The notes below the pieces were generated by a model. It was not told the DNA's origin. It did not search any database and saw nothing but the letters and a program-made list of their open reading frames with translations. The position numbers and the translations under genes were made by a program. 19,205 nucleotides of DNA from an uncultured Bacilli bacterium (GTDB lineage Bacteria > Bacillota_I > Bacilli_A > RF39 > UBA660): assembly GCA_905235875.1 (NCBI GenBank), contig CAJONL010000093.1:1-19205 (forward strand), in the 5' to 3' direction. Shown here in pieces: positions 7,374 to 15,284 of this stretch. The first letter of the stretch is position 1; each line of letters starts with the position of its first letter.

Positions 7374-7892
7374 ATGGTTAAAAATAATAGAAAGATTCCT
7401 ATAAAAAATTATTTTATACTTGGTATTATAGTACTAGTTACTATGCTTTGTTTAATATATTTAAGTGCTTGGTATAAACAGTATGTATCAACTAAAAGGT
7501 TATCTCCATATATAACTGAATCTTTAAGAGAAGTAAAAGAAGATAATTTAGACATTGTTATAAAAGAAAGAGATGAACTTATAATGTATATGTGTACTAC
7601 AAGTGAACAAGTGTGTCGTAGTTTTGAAAAGAACTTTTCTAAATATGTAAAAGATAATAATTTGCAAGATGATATTATGTATCTTAATCTCGGATACGAT
7701 AGTGATGAAAATAAGCTATTAGAAAATATATATAGTAAGTATAAAAGTGATACATTAGTTAAAAAGGTACATGATTATCCTACACTTGTTATGTTTAAGG
7801 ATGGTAAAATAGTTGACGTATTGAGTTCAAATTCTAAAAATATTATTACAATAGATAAAGTTGAGCAATTTCTCGAAGGGTATGAATTATGA
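7374..7892 (+). CDS. Membrane-anchored thioredoxin-fold protein
   Basis: This 172-residue protein has a positively charged N-terminus, one membrane segment (about 13-33) and a soluble domain expected outside the membrane. The soluble part resembles a thioredoxin fold: DELIMYMC around 67-74, and YPTLVMFKDGKIVDVL (135-150) containing the family's cis-Pro and final beta-hairpin. The active-site region is not CXXC. It reads MCTTSEQVC, with Cys74 and Cys81 six residues apart, so ordinary disulfide exchange is doubtful. It may be a redox-inactive or specialised relative. AAAAAGGAG precedes the ATG, and the gene overlaps trmL by four bases (ATGA). It lies in the Thr T-box operon; why is unclear. Confidence 0.7.
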   Translation: MVKNNRKIPIKNYFILGIIVLVTMLCLIYLSAWYKQYVSTKRLSPYITESLREVKEDNLDIVIKERDELIMYMCTTSEQVCRSFEKNFSKYVKDNNLQDDIMYLNLGYDSDENKLLENIYSKYKSDTLVKKVHDYPTLVMFKDGKIVDVLSSNSKNIITIDKVEQFLEGYEL

Positions 7893-8395
7893 TAAATGTA
7901 GTTTTATATGAACCAGAAATACCTGAAAATACAGGTAATATTATGAGAACATGTGCAGCAACTAATACTAAGCTTCATTTAATAAAGCCTCTTGGCTTTA
8001 AGCTAGAAAGAAAATATATTAATCGTGCTGGAGCTGGATATATTGATAAAACTGATTATAAAGTTTATGAAAATTACGAAGATTTTTTAAACCAAAATCA
8101 AGGAGAGTTTTACTTTTTTACAAGATATGGTAAAAAGCCTCATACTAGTTTTGATTATAGTGATAAAGACAAAAATATCTATTTAATATTTGGCAAAGAA
8201 TCATCAGGTATTCCAAAGGAAATATTAAAAGAAAGTTTAGATAGATGTATGAGAATACCAATGACTAAAGATGTTAGAGCACTTAATTTATCTAATTGTG
8301 TAGCAATATGTGTATACGAAGTGCTAAGACAACAGAATTATAATGATCTTTTATTTAAAGAACCATTTAAAGGTGAAGATTACTTAGAAGAATAA
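7889..8395 (+). CDS. trmL: tRNA (cytidine/uridine-34 2'-O)-methyltransferase TrmL
   Basis: This is a SPOUT-class methyltransferase of the TrmL/YibK/CspR family, which 2'-O-methylates the wobble nucleotide of leucine tRNAs using S-adenosylmethionine. The 168 residues are near the family size. The N-terminal IPENTGNIMRTCAAT motif (about 11-25), the FGKESSGIP loop (about 101-109) and the C-terminal MRIPMTKDVRALNLSNCVAI region that forms the trefoil-knot cofactor site are all present. The start overlaps the preceding stop by four bases, indicating coupled translation. It is the last gene before a strong terminator and so is probably part of the threonine-responsive transcript. Confidence 0.93.
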   Translation: MINVVLYEPEIPENTGNIMRTCAATNTKLHLIKPLGFKLERKYINRAGAGYIDKTDYKVYENYEDFLNQNQGEFYFFTRYGKKPHTSFDYSDKDKNIYLIFGKESSGIPKEILKESLDRCMRIPMTKDVRALNLSNCVAICVYEVLRQQNYNDLLFKEPFKGEDYLEE

Positions 8396-8421
8396 TAAAT
8401 ACTAGTTATAAGTAATAATAA

Positions 8422-8459
8422 AAAAGATAGAAAATGGATAATAGTATTTTCTATCTTTT
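8422..8459. terminator. Strong bidirectional terminator between convergent genes
   Basis: A perfect 14-base stem (8422-8435 with 8446-8459) encloses a 10-base loop. The outer pairs are AAAA/TTTT, so a U-tract follows the stem on either strand. It sits between trmL and the convergent racemase gene and can serve both. Confidence 0.9.
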
Positions 8460-8460
8460 G

Positions 8461-9543
8461 TTATTTTATAAATACTTTATTAATATTATTTGAATTTGTA
8501 ACATATACCATTGTAGAATATGTTAAATCAAAACTTATTATGTCTCCTGGTTTTATTTTTTTATCACAATCTTCTATATCAATTATTGTATGATCAGATG
8601 AAGCACCAATTATTTTTGCACCATCTAGATTAATAATTAAATCATCTATAAAGGCATAATCTACTTTTCCTAGAGCAATTAAAGCTCTTTTTCTTATACC
8701 TTCATCTTTATATGTAGGTTTATTTCCAAATGCATCAACAAATATTTCTCCAATTGGATAAGTTGGTTTATCTTTAACTTCAATAATTTCAGCATTTAGT
8801 TTAAATACTTTTTTCATATAACTCATATCATATCCCCATAGGTCTTGCAAGTCTTTTCCTAAAAGTATTCCTTCTCCAACTCGTAGAAGATTAATTCTTT
8901 TTGGTATATCGCCATCAAGTACTCTTGGAATGGATGTTGTAGCTCCACCTGAGATATAATCAAGCTTTCTGTTTATTTTTTCTTCTATTATTTCTGCAAT
9001 TGTTACTAATTCCTCAAGTTTTTCTCTAGTTGGAACAATAGAACCATAACATCCAAGATTTGTTCCAATTCCTACAAGCTTTAAATTATTTAATTCGTTT
9101 TCAATTAAAAGGGAAGCATTTATTATATCTTCTTTTTTAAAAAAGCCTTCTCTTAAATCACCTAAGTCTTGCATTAGTATTATTTCATGAGTTTTTCCTT
9201 GTTTTTTTGCCTCACTATTTAGTTTTTTTAAAACTTCTATCTCGCTATTTAAACTAATATCAGTATATTTTACTATATCTTCTACTTCGCTAAGCATTGG
9301 AATTCTAATCATCATAATTTTAGCTTTTACTTTTCCTTTTAATGGAATTAATTGTTCAATTCTTGAAGATGCAATAAACTCTACATTTTCCTTATCAAAA
9401 GTTTCAGCTATTTCTTTTATTCCGGTTGCACCTTTTATAACTCCTGCTAGTTTAATATTATATTTGTCGCATCTTTTTTTTATTTGCTTTATATTATTAC
9501 TTAAATTATTTAAATTTATTTCAAGCTCTGGGTATCTTTTCAT
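8461..9543 (-). CDS. PLP-dependent alanine/ornithine racemase family enzyme
   Basis: This is a fold-III PLP enzyme of the alanine/ornithine racemase family, cytosolic, 360 residues. The N-terminal barrel opens with YPELEINLNNLSNNI and carries the probable PLP lysine, Lys37, in GVIKGATG. SSRIEQL (59-65), GIGTNLGCYG (158-167), SGGATTSIP (198-206) and LLRVGEGILLG (219-229) follow. The pattern resembles ornithine racemase and YhfX-type proteins more than classical Alr, which normally has a VVKANAYGHG-like site. Likely substrates are ornithine, another basic amino acid, or alanine; the sequence does not settle it. A strong AAAAGGAGG site precedes the ATG. The gene is divergent from the sigma factor. 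If it made a D-amino acid for peptidoglycan it would suit the nearby mur genes, but that is inference. Confidence 0.88.
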   Translation of the reverse strand: MKRYPELEINLNNLSNNIKQIKKRCDKYNIKLAGVIKGATGIKEIAETFDKENVEFIASSRIEQLIPLKGKVKAKIMMIRIPMLSEVEDIVKYTDISLNSEIEVLKKLNSEAKKQGKTHEIILMQDLGDLREGFFKKEDIINASLLIENELNNLKLVGIGTNLGCYGSIVPTREKLEELVTIAEIIEEKINRKLDYISGGATTSIPRVLDGDIPKRINLLRVGEGILLGKDLQDLWGYDMSYMKKVFKLNAEIIEVKDKPTYPIGEIFVDAFGNKPTYKDEGIRKRALIALGKVDYAFIDDLIINLDGAKIIGASSDHTIIDIEDCDKKIKPGDIISFDLTYSTMVYVTNSNNINKVFIK

Positions 9544-9578
9544 ATTTGCCTCCTTTTCATAATTATATCATATTTTGT

Positions 9579-9607
9579 TTGACAACATTCAATAATTGCT
9601 ATAGAAT
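9579..9607 (+). promoter_or_regulatory. Promoter of the sigma factor-queH-mur operon
   Basis: A perfect TTGACA (9579-9584) and TAGAAT (9602-9607) are 17 bases apart. Transcription would begin near 9614, shortly before the AAGGGGTGA ribosome binding site at 9624-9632. A TATAAT at 9610-9615 is present but lies 25 bases from the -35 box, too far to be its partner. The opposite strand carries a TATAAT (complement of 9562-9567) that may serve the racemase gene, but with only a poor -35 box. Confidence 0.65.
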
Positions 9608-9638
9608 ATTATAATCTTAGTTTAAGGGGTGATTATAA

Positions 9639-10529
9639 GTGAATTTAAGTAATCCAAAAAAAAATATGTCTTATTATGATGGTGATTTTTATCCAATTAG
9701 ATATTTCAAAGAAATTGGCAAAATATCATTATTAAGTAGTGAAGAAGAAAAAGAGCTTGCAATTGAAATTGCTAAGGGAAGTAAAGATGCATTGAATAAA
9801 TTAGTTGAGGCTAATTTAAGACTTGTAGCTGTTGTTGCTAAAGATTTTGTAGGTAAGGGTCTTTCATATCAAGATCTTATCCAAGAAGGTAATATTGGTT
9901 TAATCGAAGCTGCAAAAAGGTTTAATCCTACTAAAGGCAGATTTACAACTTATGCAATTTATCGTATTAAAAGGGAACTTGGATATGCTTTAGCTTATAG
10001 GGGTAAAATTGTTAAAAGGCCAGTATATTTTTATAATTTAGAAAGAAAACTTCAAAAATATCAAAGATTATATATGCAAAAATATGGTGTTCAACCGACA
10101 ATTGAGCAAATAGCAGTTGATTTAGAAATGGATGTAGATTATCTTATACGTATGATGTCATTTATGAATGATATAGTATCTTTTGAAAAGGTTATTTCTC
10201 CTAATGGTGATTTAACAGTAGGTGACATTATAAAGGATACTAAAGTTGATTCAGATATTGTAGAAAATGATGTAATGAATTTAGATTTAAGAGAAAAACT
10301 AGATGAACTTTTGGAATGTCTTAGTGAAAAGGAAAAAAAAGTTATATTCTATAGATATCTTTCTAATAATGATATTTCTAATGTAGATATAGCAAAAATG
10401 TTAGGAGTTACGCGCTCAAGAGTAAGCCAATTATCAAATTCTGCTTTGGATAAGCTTAAAAATAATGAAAAAGTAAAGTATTTAAGACTATATATAAGTG
10501 ATGATAATTCATCTACAAAAAAACTATAA
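9639..10529 (+). CDS. Sigma-70 family RNA polymerase sigma factor with divergent -10 recognition
   Basis: This is a promoter-specificity subunit of RNA polymerase, 296 residues. It starts at a GTG after AAGGGGTGA. A region 1.2-like segment (about 16-50) leads into region 2 (55-120), where GLSYQDLIQEGNIGLIEAAKRF is classical. Region 3 spans about 134-190, and region 4 ends in a helix-turn-helix at 246-272 (VDIAKMLGVTRSRVSQL). Region 1.1 is absent. The -10-reading helix departs from RpoD: where RpoD has YATWWIRQAIT, this protein has YAIYRIKRELG (105-115). The two Trp, the Gln and the Thr that melt and read the -10 element are therefore Tyr, Arg, Arg and Gly. It is probably an alternative factor with its own promoter class. 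It is the first gene of a run with queH, murG, murB and ftsQ. Confidence 0.92.
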   Translation: MNLSNPKKNMSYYDGDFYPIRYFKEIGKISLLSSEEEKELAIEIAKGSKDALNKLVEANLRLVAVVAKDFVGKGLSYQDLIQEGNIGLIEAAKRFNPTKGRFTTYAIYRIKRELGYALAYRGKIVKRPVYFYNLERKLQKYQRLYMQKYGVQPTIEQIAVDLEMDVDYLIRMMSFMNDIVSFEKVISPNGDLTVGDIIKDTKVDSDIVENDVMNLDLREKLDELLECLSEKEKKVIFYRYLSNNDISNVDIAKMLGVTRSRVSQLSNSALDKLKNNEKVKYLRLYISDDNSSTKKL

Positions 10530-10555
10530 GATAATAAAGTAATTAGGGTGATAAT

Positions 10556-11158
10556 ATGACAAATTATAAAGAATTTTTAAGTTTTTTAGAGTCTTTGGAT
10601 TATAAACCAAAATTGCTTTTACATTCTTGCTGTGGCCCTTGCTCTAGTTCAGTTATTGAGTTTTTATCTTTATATTTTGATATTGATGTTTATTATTACA
10701 ATCCTAATATATATCCAAAGGAAGAATATGTAAAAAGACTTAATGAACAAGATAGACTTCTTGGTATTGTTGGTATTAATTTAATAAAAGGCGAATATGA
10801 AGATAATCTTTACTATGAAAAAGTAACAGGATTAGAAAATGAACCTGAAGGTGGAAGAAGATGTTATAACTGTATCAAAATGCGAATGGAAAAAGCATGT
10901 ATTTATGCTAAAGAACATGGTTATGAATATTTTACTACTACTTTATCAGTAAGTCCTCATAAAAGTAGTCCAATGATCAACGAAATTGGTTATAATTTAG
11001 AAAGTAAATATGATATTAGATATTTATATTCAGATTTTAAGAAAAAAGATGGTTATAAAAGAAGTATTATTCTTTCAAAGAAATATAATTTATATAGACA
11101 GGACTATTGTGGATGTAAATTTTCCTTAAATTATAATAAAAAGTTTTTAAATAGATAA
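10556..11158 (+). CDS. queH: Epoxyqueuosine reductase QueH
   Basis: QueH performs the last step of queuosine synthesis, reducing epoxyqueuosine to queuosine at the wobble base of GUN-anticodon tRNAs. It is the iron-sulfur alternative to QueG. The 200-residue protein shows the family's cysteine pattern: HSCCGPCS at 23-30 (Cys25, 26, 29), RRCYNC at 101-106 (Cys103, 106) and YCGCK at 184-188 (Cys185, 187). The TTTLSVSPHKS segment (127-137) is also characteristic. It starts at an ATG after TAGGGTGA, 26 bases behind the sigma factor gene. No other queuosine gene is in the window, so the precursor pathway or salvage genes must lie elsewhere or be missing. Confidence 0.93.
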   Translation: MTNYKEFLSFLESLDYKPKLLLHSCCGPCSSSVIEFLSLYFDIDVYYYNPNIYPKEEYVKRLNEQDRLLGIVGINLIKGEYEDNLYYEKVTGLENEPEGGRRCYNCIKMRMEKACIYAKEHGYEYFTTTLSVSPHKSSPMINEIGYNLESKYDIRYLYSDFKKKDGYKRSIILSKKYNLYRQDYCGCKFSLNYNKKFLNR

Positions 11159-11172
11159 AATAATGATATAAT
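11144..11172 (+). promoter_or_regulatory. Possible internal promoter ahead of murG
   Basis: A perfect TATAAT (11167-11172) lies just before murG, with a weak TTTTTA (11144-11149) 17 bases upstream. In such AT-rich DNA this can arise by chance, so it is only a candidate for extra expression of murG-murB-ftsQ. Confidence 0.3.
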
Positions 11173-11192
11173 TAACAAAGAGGAAGTGTGTT

Positions 11193-12272
11193 ATGAGATA
11201 TATAATTTCAGCAGGTGGTACTGGGGGTCATATTTATCCTGCAATTAGTATTATTAATAAGATAAAAGAAAAAGATAAAAATGCAAACATTTTATATATT
11301 GGAACAACTGATCGAATGGAAAAGGATATTATTCCTAATATGGGTATAGAATATGTAGGGATAAAGATGAATGGACTTTCTAAAAATATAAAAAAACTTA
11401 TATCATTTGGTACTTGTACAGTAAGTGGAATTAATAAGTGTACTAAAATTATGAAAAAATTTAAACCAGATATAGTAATTGGAGTAGGCGGATATATTAC
11501 TTTTCCAGTTATTATGGCTGCTAAGAAATGTAAAATTAATGTTTTACTTCATGAACAAAATAGCATTCCTGGTAAAGCTAATAAGTTCTTAAGTCGTTAT
11601 GCGAAATGTGTATGTATTTCTATGGCCTCATCAAAAGAGTATTTTAATAAATGTGATAAAGTAGTTTTAACAGGTAACCCAAGAGGAGAGGATATACTAA
11701 GTGCTAAAAAAGGTAAAAAAAGTGAGTATAGTCTTTCTATATCTAAAAAATTAGTACTTATTACAATGGGTTCTTTAGGAGCTTCTACTATTAATAAAAA
11801 AATATTTGATATGATAGATAAATTCAAAAATAAAAACTATGAAGTTTTATTAGTTACTGGTAAAGATAACTATGATGAATATAGCAAATATGATAATATT
11901 TCAAATGTAAAAATAGTTCCTTATATAGATAATATGGGTGGAGTTCTTAAATTTACGGATTTGATAATCACAAGAGCTGGTGCTACTATAATATCGGAAA
12001 TACTTTCTTTAGGAATCCCTTCTATTATGATTCCAAGTCCTTATGTTAGTAATAATCATCAAGTGTTTAATGCTAACTTTTTAAAAGAGAATGGTGCAGC
12101 AAAAGTACTTGAGGAAAAAGATTTTGATGAAAATTTGTTACTAAGTGAAATTGATAAGGTACTTAATGATAATAAAGTATACAAAGAAATGTCTGAAAAA
12201 GCTAAAAGTATGAGTACTCCTACTGCTAGTACTATGATTTATGAGGAGATAAAAAAAATTATAAACGGGTGA
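11193..12272 (+). CDS. murG: UDP-GlcNAc:lipid I GlcNAc transferase MurG
   Basis: MurG is a membrane-associated GT-B glycosyltransferase that converts lipid I to lipid II, the last cytoplasmic step of peptidoglycan precursor synthesis. The 359 residues match the family. The N-terminal glycine loop is SAGGTGGHIYPA (6-17). HEQNSIPGKAN follows around 123-133, a second glycine loop GSLGAS lies around 193-198, and the donor-binding signature RAGATIISEILSLGIPSI is followed by IPSPYVSNNHQVFNA. AGAGGAAG precedes the ATG. murB begins four bases after the TGA stop, with its ribosome binding site overlapping the stop, so expression is tightly linked. Confidence 0.96.
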   Translation: MRYIISAGGTGGHIYPAISIINKIKEKDKNANILYIGTTDRMEKDIIPNMGIEYVGIKMNGLSKNIKKLISFGTCTVSGINKCTKIMKKFKPDIVIGVGGYITFPVIMAAKKCKINVLLHEQNSIPGKANKFLSRYAKCVCISMASSKEYFNKCDKVVLTGNPRGEDILSAKKGKKSEYSLSISKKLVLITMGSLGASTINKKIFDMIDKFKNKNYEVLLVTGKDNYDEYSKYDNISNVKIVPYIDNMGGVLKFTDLIITRAGATIISEILSLGIPSIMIPSPYVSNNHQVFNANFLKENGAAKVLEEKDFDENLLLSEIDKVLNDNKVYKEMSEKAKSMSTPTASTMIYEEIKKIING

Positions 12273-12276
12273 TCTT

Positions 12277-13188
12277 ATGAATAACTTTATAGAATATGTT
12301 AAAGATAACTTGCTTGGAAAAGTAAAAGAAAACATATCTTTAAAAACTCTTACTACATATAAAACTGGTGGTATTGTAAAAGTTTTATTTATTCCAAAAG
12401 ACGTCAATTCTTTAAAAGAAGCATTACATTTCTTGAAGAATAATAAGATTAATTATAAAATATTTGGTAATGGTTCTAATATATTAGCAAGTGATAATAC
12501 TTATAATGGAGTAATAATTAAGCTTAATAATTTAAATAACTTAGAAATAAAAAATGATACTCTTGAAGTAGAAGCAGGGTATAATTTATCAGTTCTATGT
12601 AATAAGATGTGTAAAGATGGATACTTAGGCTTTTCATTTGGATGTGGAATTCCTGGTACAGTAGGAGGTTCAATCTATATGAATGCTGGAGCATATCTTG
12701 AACAAATAAGTGATTATTTAGACAAAGTGTTAGTTTTAGATGAAGCTTTAAATTTTAAGTATTTAACTAAAGAAGAGATGAATTTTAGTTATAGACATTC
12801 TATTTTCCAAGAAAAAAAGTATTTAATATTAAAAGCTTACTTTAGATTAGAAAAAGGGAATAGAGAAGAAATATTAAGTTTAATAAAAAGAAGAAAAGAA
12901 AGAAGATATGAAACTCAACCTTTAGATTTTCCTTCAGCAGGTTCAGTATTTAGAAATCCTAAAGACAAATATGCTGGAAAATTAATTGAGGATTTAGGAC
13001 TTAAGGGTAAAGAAAAAGGTGGAGCTAAAATAAGTGATAAACATGCTAATTTTATTGTAAATAATAATGATGCTACATCTAGTGATATTTTATATTTAAT
13101 GAAATTAGTACAAAAAGAAGTGAAAGATAAATATAATATAGACTTACATAGAGAACAAGAATTATTTAATTTTGAGGATGAAGAATGA
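12277..13188 (+). CDS. murB: UDP-N-acetylenolpyruvoylglucosamine reductase MurB
   Basis: MurB is the FAD- and NADPH-dependent enzyme that completes UDP-MurNAc in the cytosol. At 303 residues it is the shorter type found in Gram-positives. The FAD-binding part contains TTYKTGG (26-32), FGNGSNILAS (about 64-73) and GCGIPGTVGGSIYMNAGAY. The substrate domain has YRHSIF and AGSVFRNP, whose serine is the expected proton donor, and ends with HREQELF, supplying the acidic catalytic residue. The ribosome binding site GGGTGA overlaps the murG stop. Its own stop overlaps the ftsQ start by four bases (ATGA), so translation of the three genes is chained. Confidence 0.96.
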   Translation: MNNFIEYVKDNLLGKVKENISLKTLTTYKTGGIVKVLFIPKDVNSLKEALHFLKNNKINYKIFGNGSNILASDNTYNGVIIKLNNLNNLEIKNDTLEVEAGYNLSVLCNKMCKDGYLGFSFGCGIPGTVGGSIYMNAGAYLEQISDYLDKVLVLDEALNFKYLTKEEMNFSYRHSIFQEKKYLILKAYFRLEKGNREEILSLIKRRKERRYETQPLDFPSAGSVFRNPKDKYAGKLIEDLGLKGKEKGGAKISDKHANFIVNNNDATSSDILYLMKLVQKEVKDKYNIDLHREQELFNFEDEE

Positions 13189-13937
13189 AAAGAGGATTTA
13201 AAATATTTTTATTAGGACTTATAGCTATATTTATAATCGGAATAATATTATTTATACTTATTTATTATGTAATTAAACCTGAACCAAGGATGATAATAGT
13301 ACATAATAATAAAATATTAGATAAAAGTAGTATTATACAGCTTGCTGATATTGATAGGGATGCTAATTATTTTTTAATTAATAATAAAAAAGTTGAAAAT
13401 AATATAAAGAAAGATAGGATTATAAAAGATGTTAAAATAAAGAGAAATATTTATCTGGAATATCATATATATGTAGATGAATATAAACCATTATTTATAA
13501 GAGAAGATACTAAAAAATTAGTACTTAGTACTAAAAAGGAAATAGATTTAAAAGATAATTATAATATTATTGTACCAAGAGTAGTAAATTATGTACCTGA
13601 TAAAACATATATAAAATTAATAAAGAAAATAAATGAAATTGATAGTAATATAATGGAAAAAGTGTCAGATATTAAATATTTTCCTAATAAATACGATGAA
13701 GAAAGATTTATTTTATATATGAATGATAAAAATATAGTATATATAAATTTACCTAAGTTTAAGAGTATAAATGAATATAATAAAATGGTAGAAAAATTAG
13801 AGGGTAAAACTGGTAAGTTATATTTAGATAGTGGTAATTATTTTGAGTATGATAAAGATAAGAAAATAGATAATAAAGATAAAAGAAATGAAAATGATAC
13901 AAAAATGAGTATTTCAAAGAAAAAAAATAGTGATTAA
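13185..13937 (+). CDS. ftsQ: Cell division protein FtsQ/DivIB-like
   Basis: This bitopic division protein scaffolds the septal peptidoglycan machinery with FtsL and FtsB (DivIC). The 250 residues comprise a short cytoplasmic end (MKRGFK), one membrane segment (about 5-32) and an outer domain. The first part of the outer domain, about 36-100, would be the FtsQ-type POTRA domain, and a beta domain follows to about 225. The tail is rich in Lys, Asp and Asn and looks disordered. Sequence conservation in this family is low. The call rests on the topology, the size and the position after murG-murB, the classical arrangement. A terminator follows the stop directly. Confidence 0.8.
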   Translation: MKRGFKIFLLGLIAIFIIGIILFILIYYVIKPEPRMIIVHNNKILDKSSIIQLADIDRDANYFLINNKKVENNIKKDRIIKDVKIKRNIYLEYHIYVDEYKPLFIREDTKKLVLSTKKEIDLKDNYNIIVPRVVNYVPDKTYIKLIKKINEIDSNIMEKVSDIKYFPNKYDEERFILYMNDKNIVYINLPKFKSINEYNKMVEKLEGKTGKLYLDSGNYFEYDKDKKIDNKDKRNENDTKMSISKKKNSD

Positions 13938-13964
13938 AAGGGTAACTTTGTTTATCCTTTTTTT
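13936..13964 (+). terminator. Terminator after ftsQ
   Basis: AAAAGGGTAA (13936-13945) pairs with TTATCCTTTT (13952-13961) through ten pairs, one of them G-U, around a six-base loop, with T to 13964. The stem starts at the ftsQ stop codon and closes the sigma-queH-murG-murB-ftsQ run. Confidence 0.8.
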
Positions 13965-13970
13965 GACAAA

Positions 13971-13996
13971 TAAAAAGAGAAAATTAATTTTCTCTT
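13971..13996 (-). terminator. Terminator of the pilus ATPase gene, overlapping its stop codon
   Basis: AAGAGAAAA (13975-13983) and TTTTCTCTT (13988-13996) form a nine-pair stem with a TTAA loop. On the minus strand a U-tract follows. The TAA stop of the ATPase gene (13984-13986) lies in the loop, so the last codons form part of the hairpin. Confidence 0.75.
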
Positions 13997-15243
13997 AAAT
14001 TATTAAATACATTTTTCACTTCTTTATGTTCTTCTTTTTTCTTTTCATTAAATAAAGCATCGTTTTCATCGAAATCTACTAATTTAAATACTTCTTTTAA
14101 ATCAGTTTGACCATTTAACACTTTAATTAAACCATCTTGAAGTAATGTTTTAGTCCCTGTGTTATAAACTTTGAGTTTTAGTTTATCTTTAGGAATATTA
14201 TTATTAATTGCTTCTTTTATTTCGTCTGTCATATATAAAACTTCTTGAAGTGCAATTCTTCCTGTATAACCATCATGGCATTTATCACAGCCTCTAGCCT
14301 CATATACGTAATCAGTATCAATATTTAATACTTTTTTAAAAAGAATTTTTTCATCATAGGTTGCTGCTCTTTTTATTTTACAAATAGGACATAGTCTTTT
14401 AGCTAAAGTTTGAGATATGATTCCTTTAATCGATGAAGCAAGCATGTATCTTTGAATTCCCATATCTAAAAGTCTTTCAATTGTTGCAAGAGAATTATTT
14501 GTATGAAGAGTTGATAAAACTAGATGACCAGTAATTGAGGCTCTTATTGCAATTCTAGCAGTTTCGCTATCTCTTATTTCACCAATTAAGATAACATTAG
14601 GATCTTGTCGTAAAATAGAACGAAGACATGTTGCAAAGTCTAGTCCAATTTCAGAATTTACTGCTACTTGATTTAATCCTTCGATACTCATTTCAACGGG
14701 ATCTTCAACTGTTATAATATTAGTTTTTTCATTATTTAATTTTTGAAGCATTGAGTATACAGTAGTACTTTTACCACTACCTGTTGCACCAGTCACTAAA
14801 ACTATTCCATTAGTGGAAGCAAGCATTTTATTAATTTTTAAATAATTTTCTCTAGTAAAATCTAATTTTTCCAATCCTTCGAGTGAAAGATAATAATCTA
14901 AAATACGAATAACGATTTTTTCTCCAAAACTAGTAGGAAGAGATGATACCCTTAAATCTAGTTCTTTTCCAGATATTTTACTTTTTATTGAACCATCTTG
15001 AGGAAGTCTTGATTCAGTAATATTCATACCTGCAAGTAGCTTAACTCTAGTGATTAAGTTTTTTTTATGTTCATTATCTACGAGAGAATAATCAATTAAT
15101 TCCCCATCAACTCTAATTCTAATTTTTAAAAATTTTTCATGTGGATCAAAATGAATATCACTAGCTCTTCGCATGATTGAATCTACTATAATATTATTTA
15201 CTATGTCCACAATAGGTGTACTTTCAAAATTAAACTCGCGCAT
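13984..15243 (-). CDS. GspE/PilB-type secretion/pilus assembly ATPase
   Basis: This hexameric cytoplasmic ATPase powers pilin or pseudopilin assembly in type IV pilus, type II secretion and competence (ComGA) systems. Motifs are complete: an N2-domain RRASDIHFDP (25-34), Walker A GATGSGKST (152-160), Asp box ITVEDPVE (177-184), Walker B ILIGEIRD (218-225), His box TGHLVLSTLHTN (238-249), and a zinc site with CPIC (Cys285, 288) and CDKC (Cys319, 322). At 419 residues it lacks the N-terminal MshEN/N1 region of full-length PilB/GspE and is closer in size to compact Gram-positive forms. It keeps the tetracysteine site and ends in a charged tail. AAGGGAGAA precedes the ATG. It is divergent from the two prepilin genes. 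The inner-membrane platform (PilC/ComGB) is not in the window. Confidence 0.93.
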   Translation of the reverse strand: MREFNFESTPIVDIVNNIIVDSIMRRASDIHFDPHEKFLKIRIRVDGELIDYSLVDNEHKKNLITRVKLLAGMNITESRLPQDGSIKSKISGKELDLRVSSLPTSFGEKIVIRILDYYLSLEGLEKLDFTRENYLKINKMLASTNGIVLVTGATGSGKSTTVYSMLQKLNNEKTNIITVEDPVEMSIEGLNQVAVNSEIGLDFATCLRSILRQDPNVILIGEIRDSETARIAIRASITGHLVLSTLHTNNSLATIERLLDMGIQRYMLASSIKGIISQTLAKRLCPICKIKRAATYDEKILFKKVLNIDTDYVYEARGCDKCHDGYTGRIALQEVLYMTDEIKEAINNNIPKDKLKLKVYNTGTKTLLQDGLIKVLNGQTDLKEVFKLVDFDENDALFNEKKKEEHKEVKNVFNNLREN

Positions 15244-15284
15244 GACTAATTCTCCCTTTATTTTTTATTCTTTTATTAAAACAC

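Noticed and set aside
9562..9567. TATAAT on the minus strand ahead of the racemase gene
   Set aside because: The only -35 candidates are at 12 or 19 bases, and the implied start falls in the ribosome binding site. It is mentioned under the neighbouring promoter and not listed as a feature.
11597..11827. Minus-strand open frame of 76 codons inside murG
   Set aside because: It is a shadow of the conserved MurG frame in AT-rich DNA.
12141..12407. Minus-strand open frame of 88 codons across the murG/murB junction
   Set aside because: It overlaps two certain genes and looks like low-complexity antisense translation.
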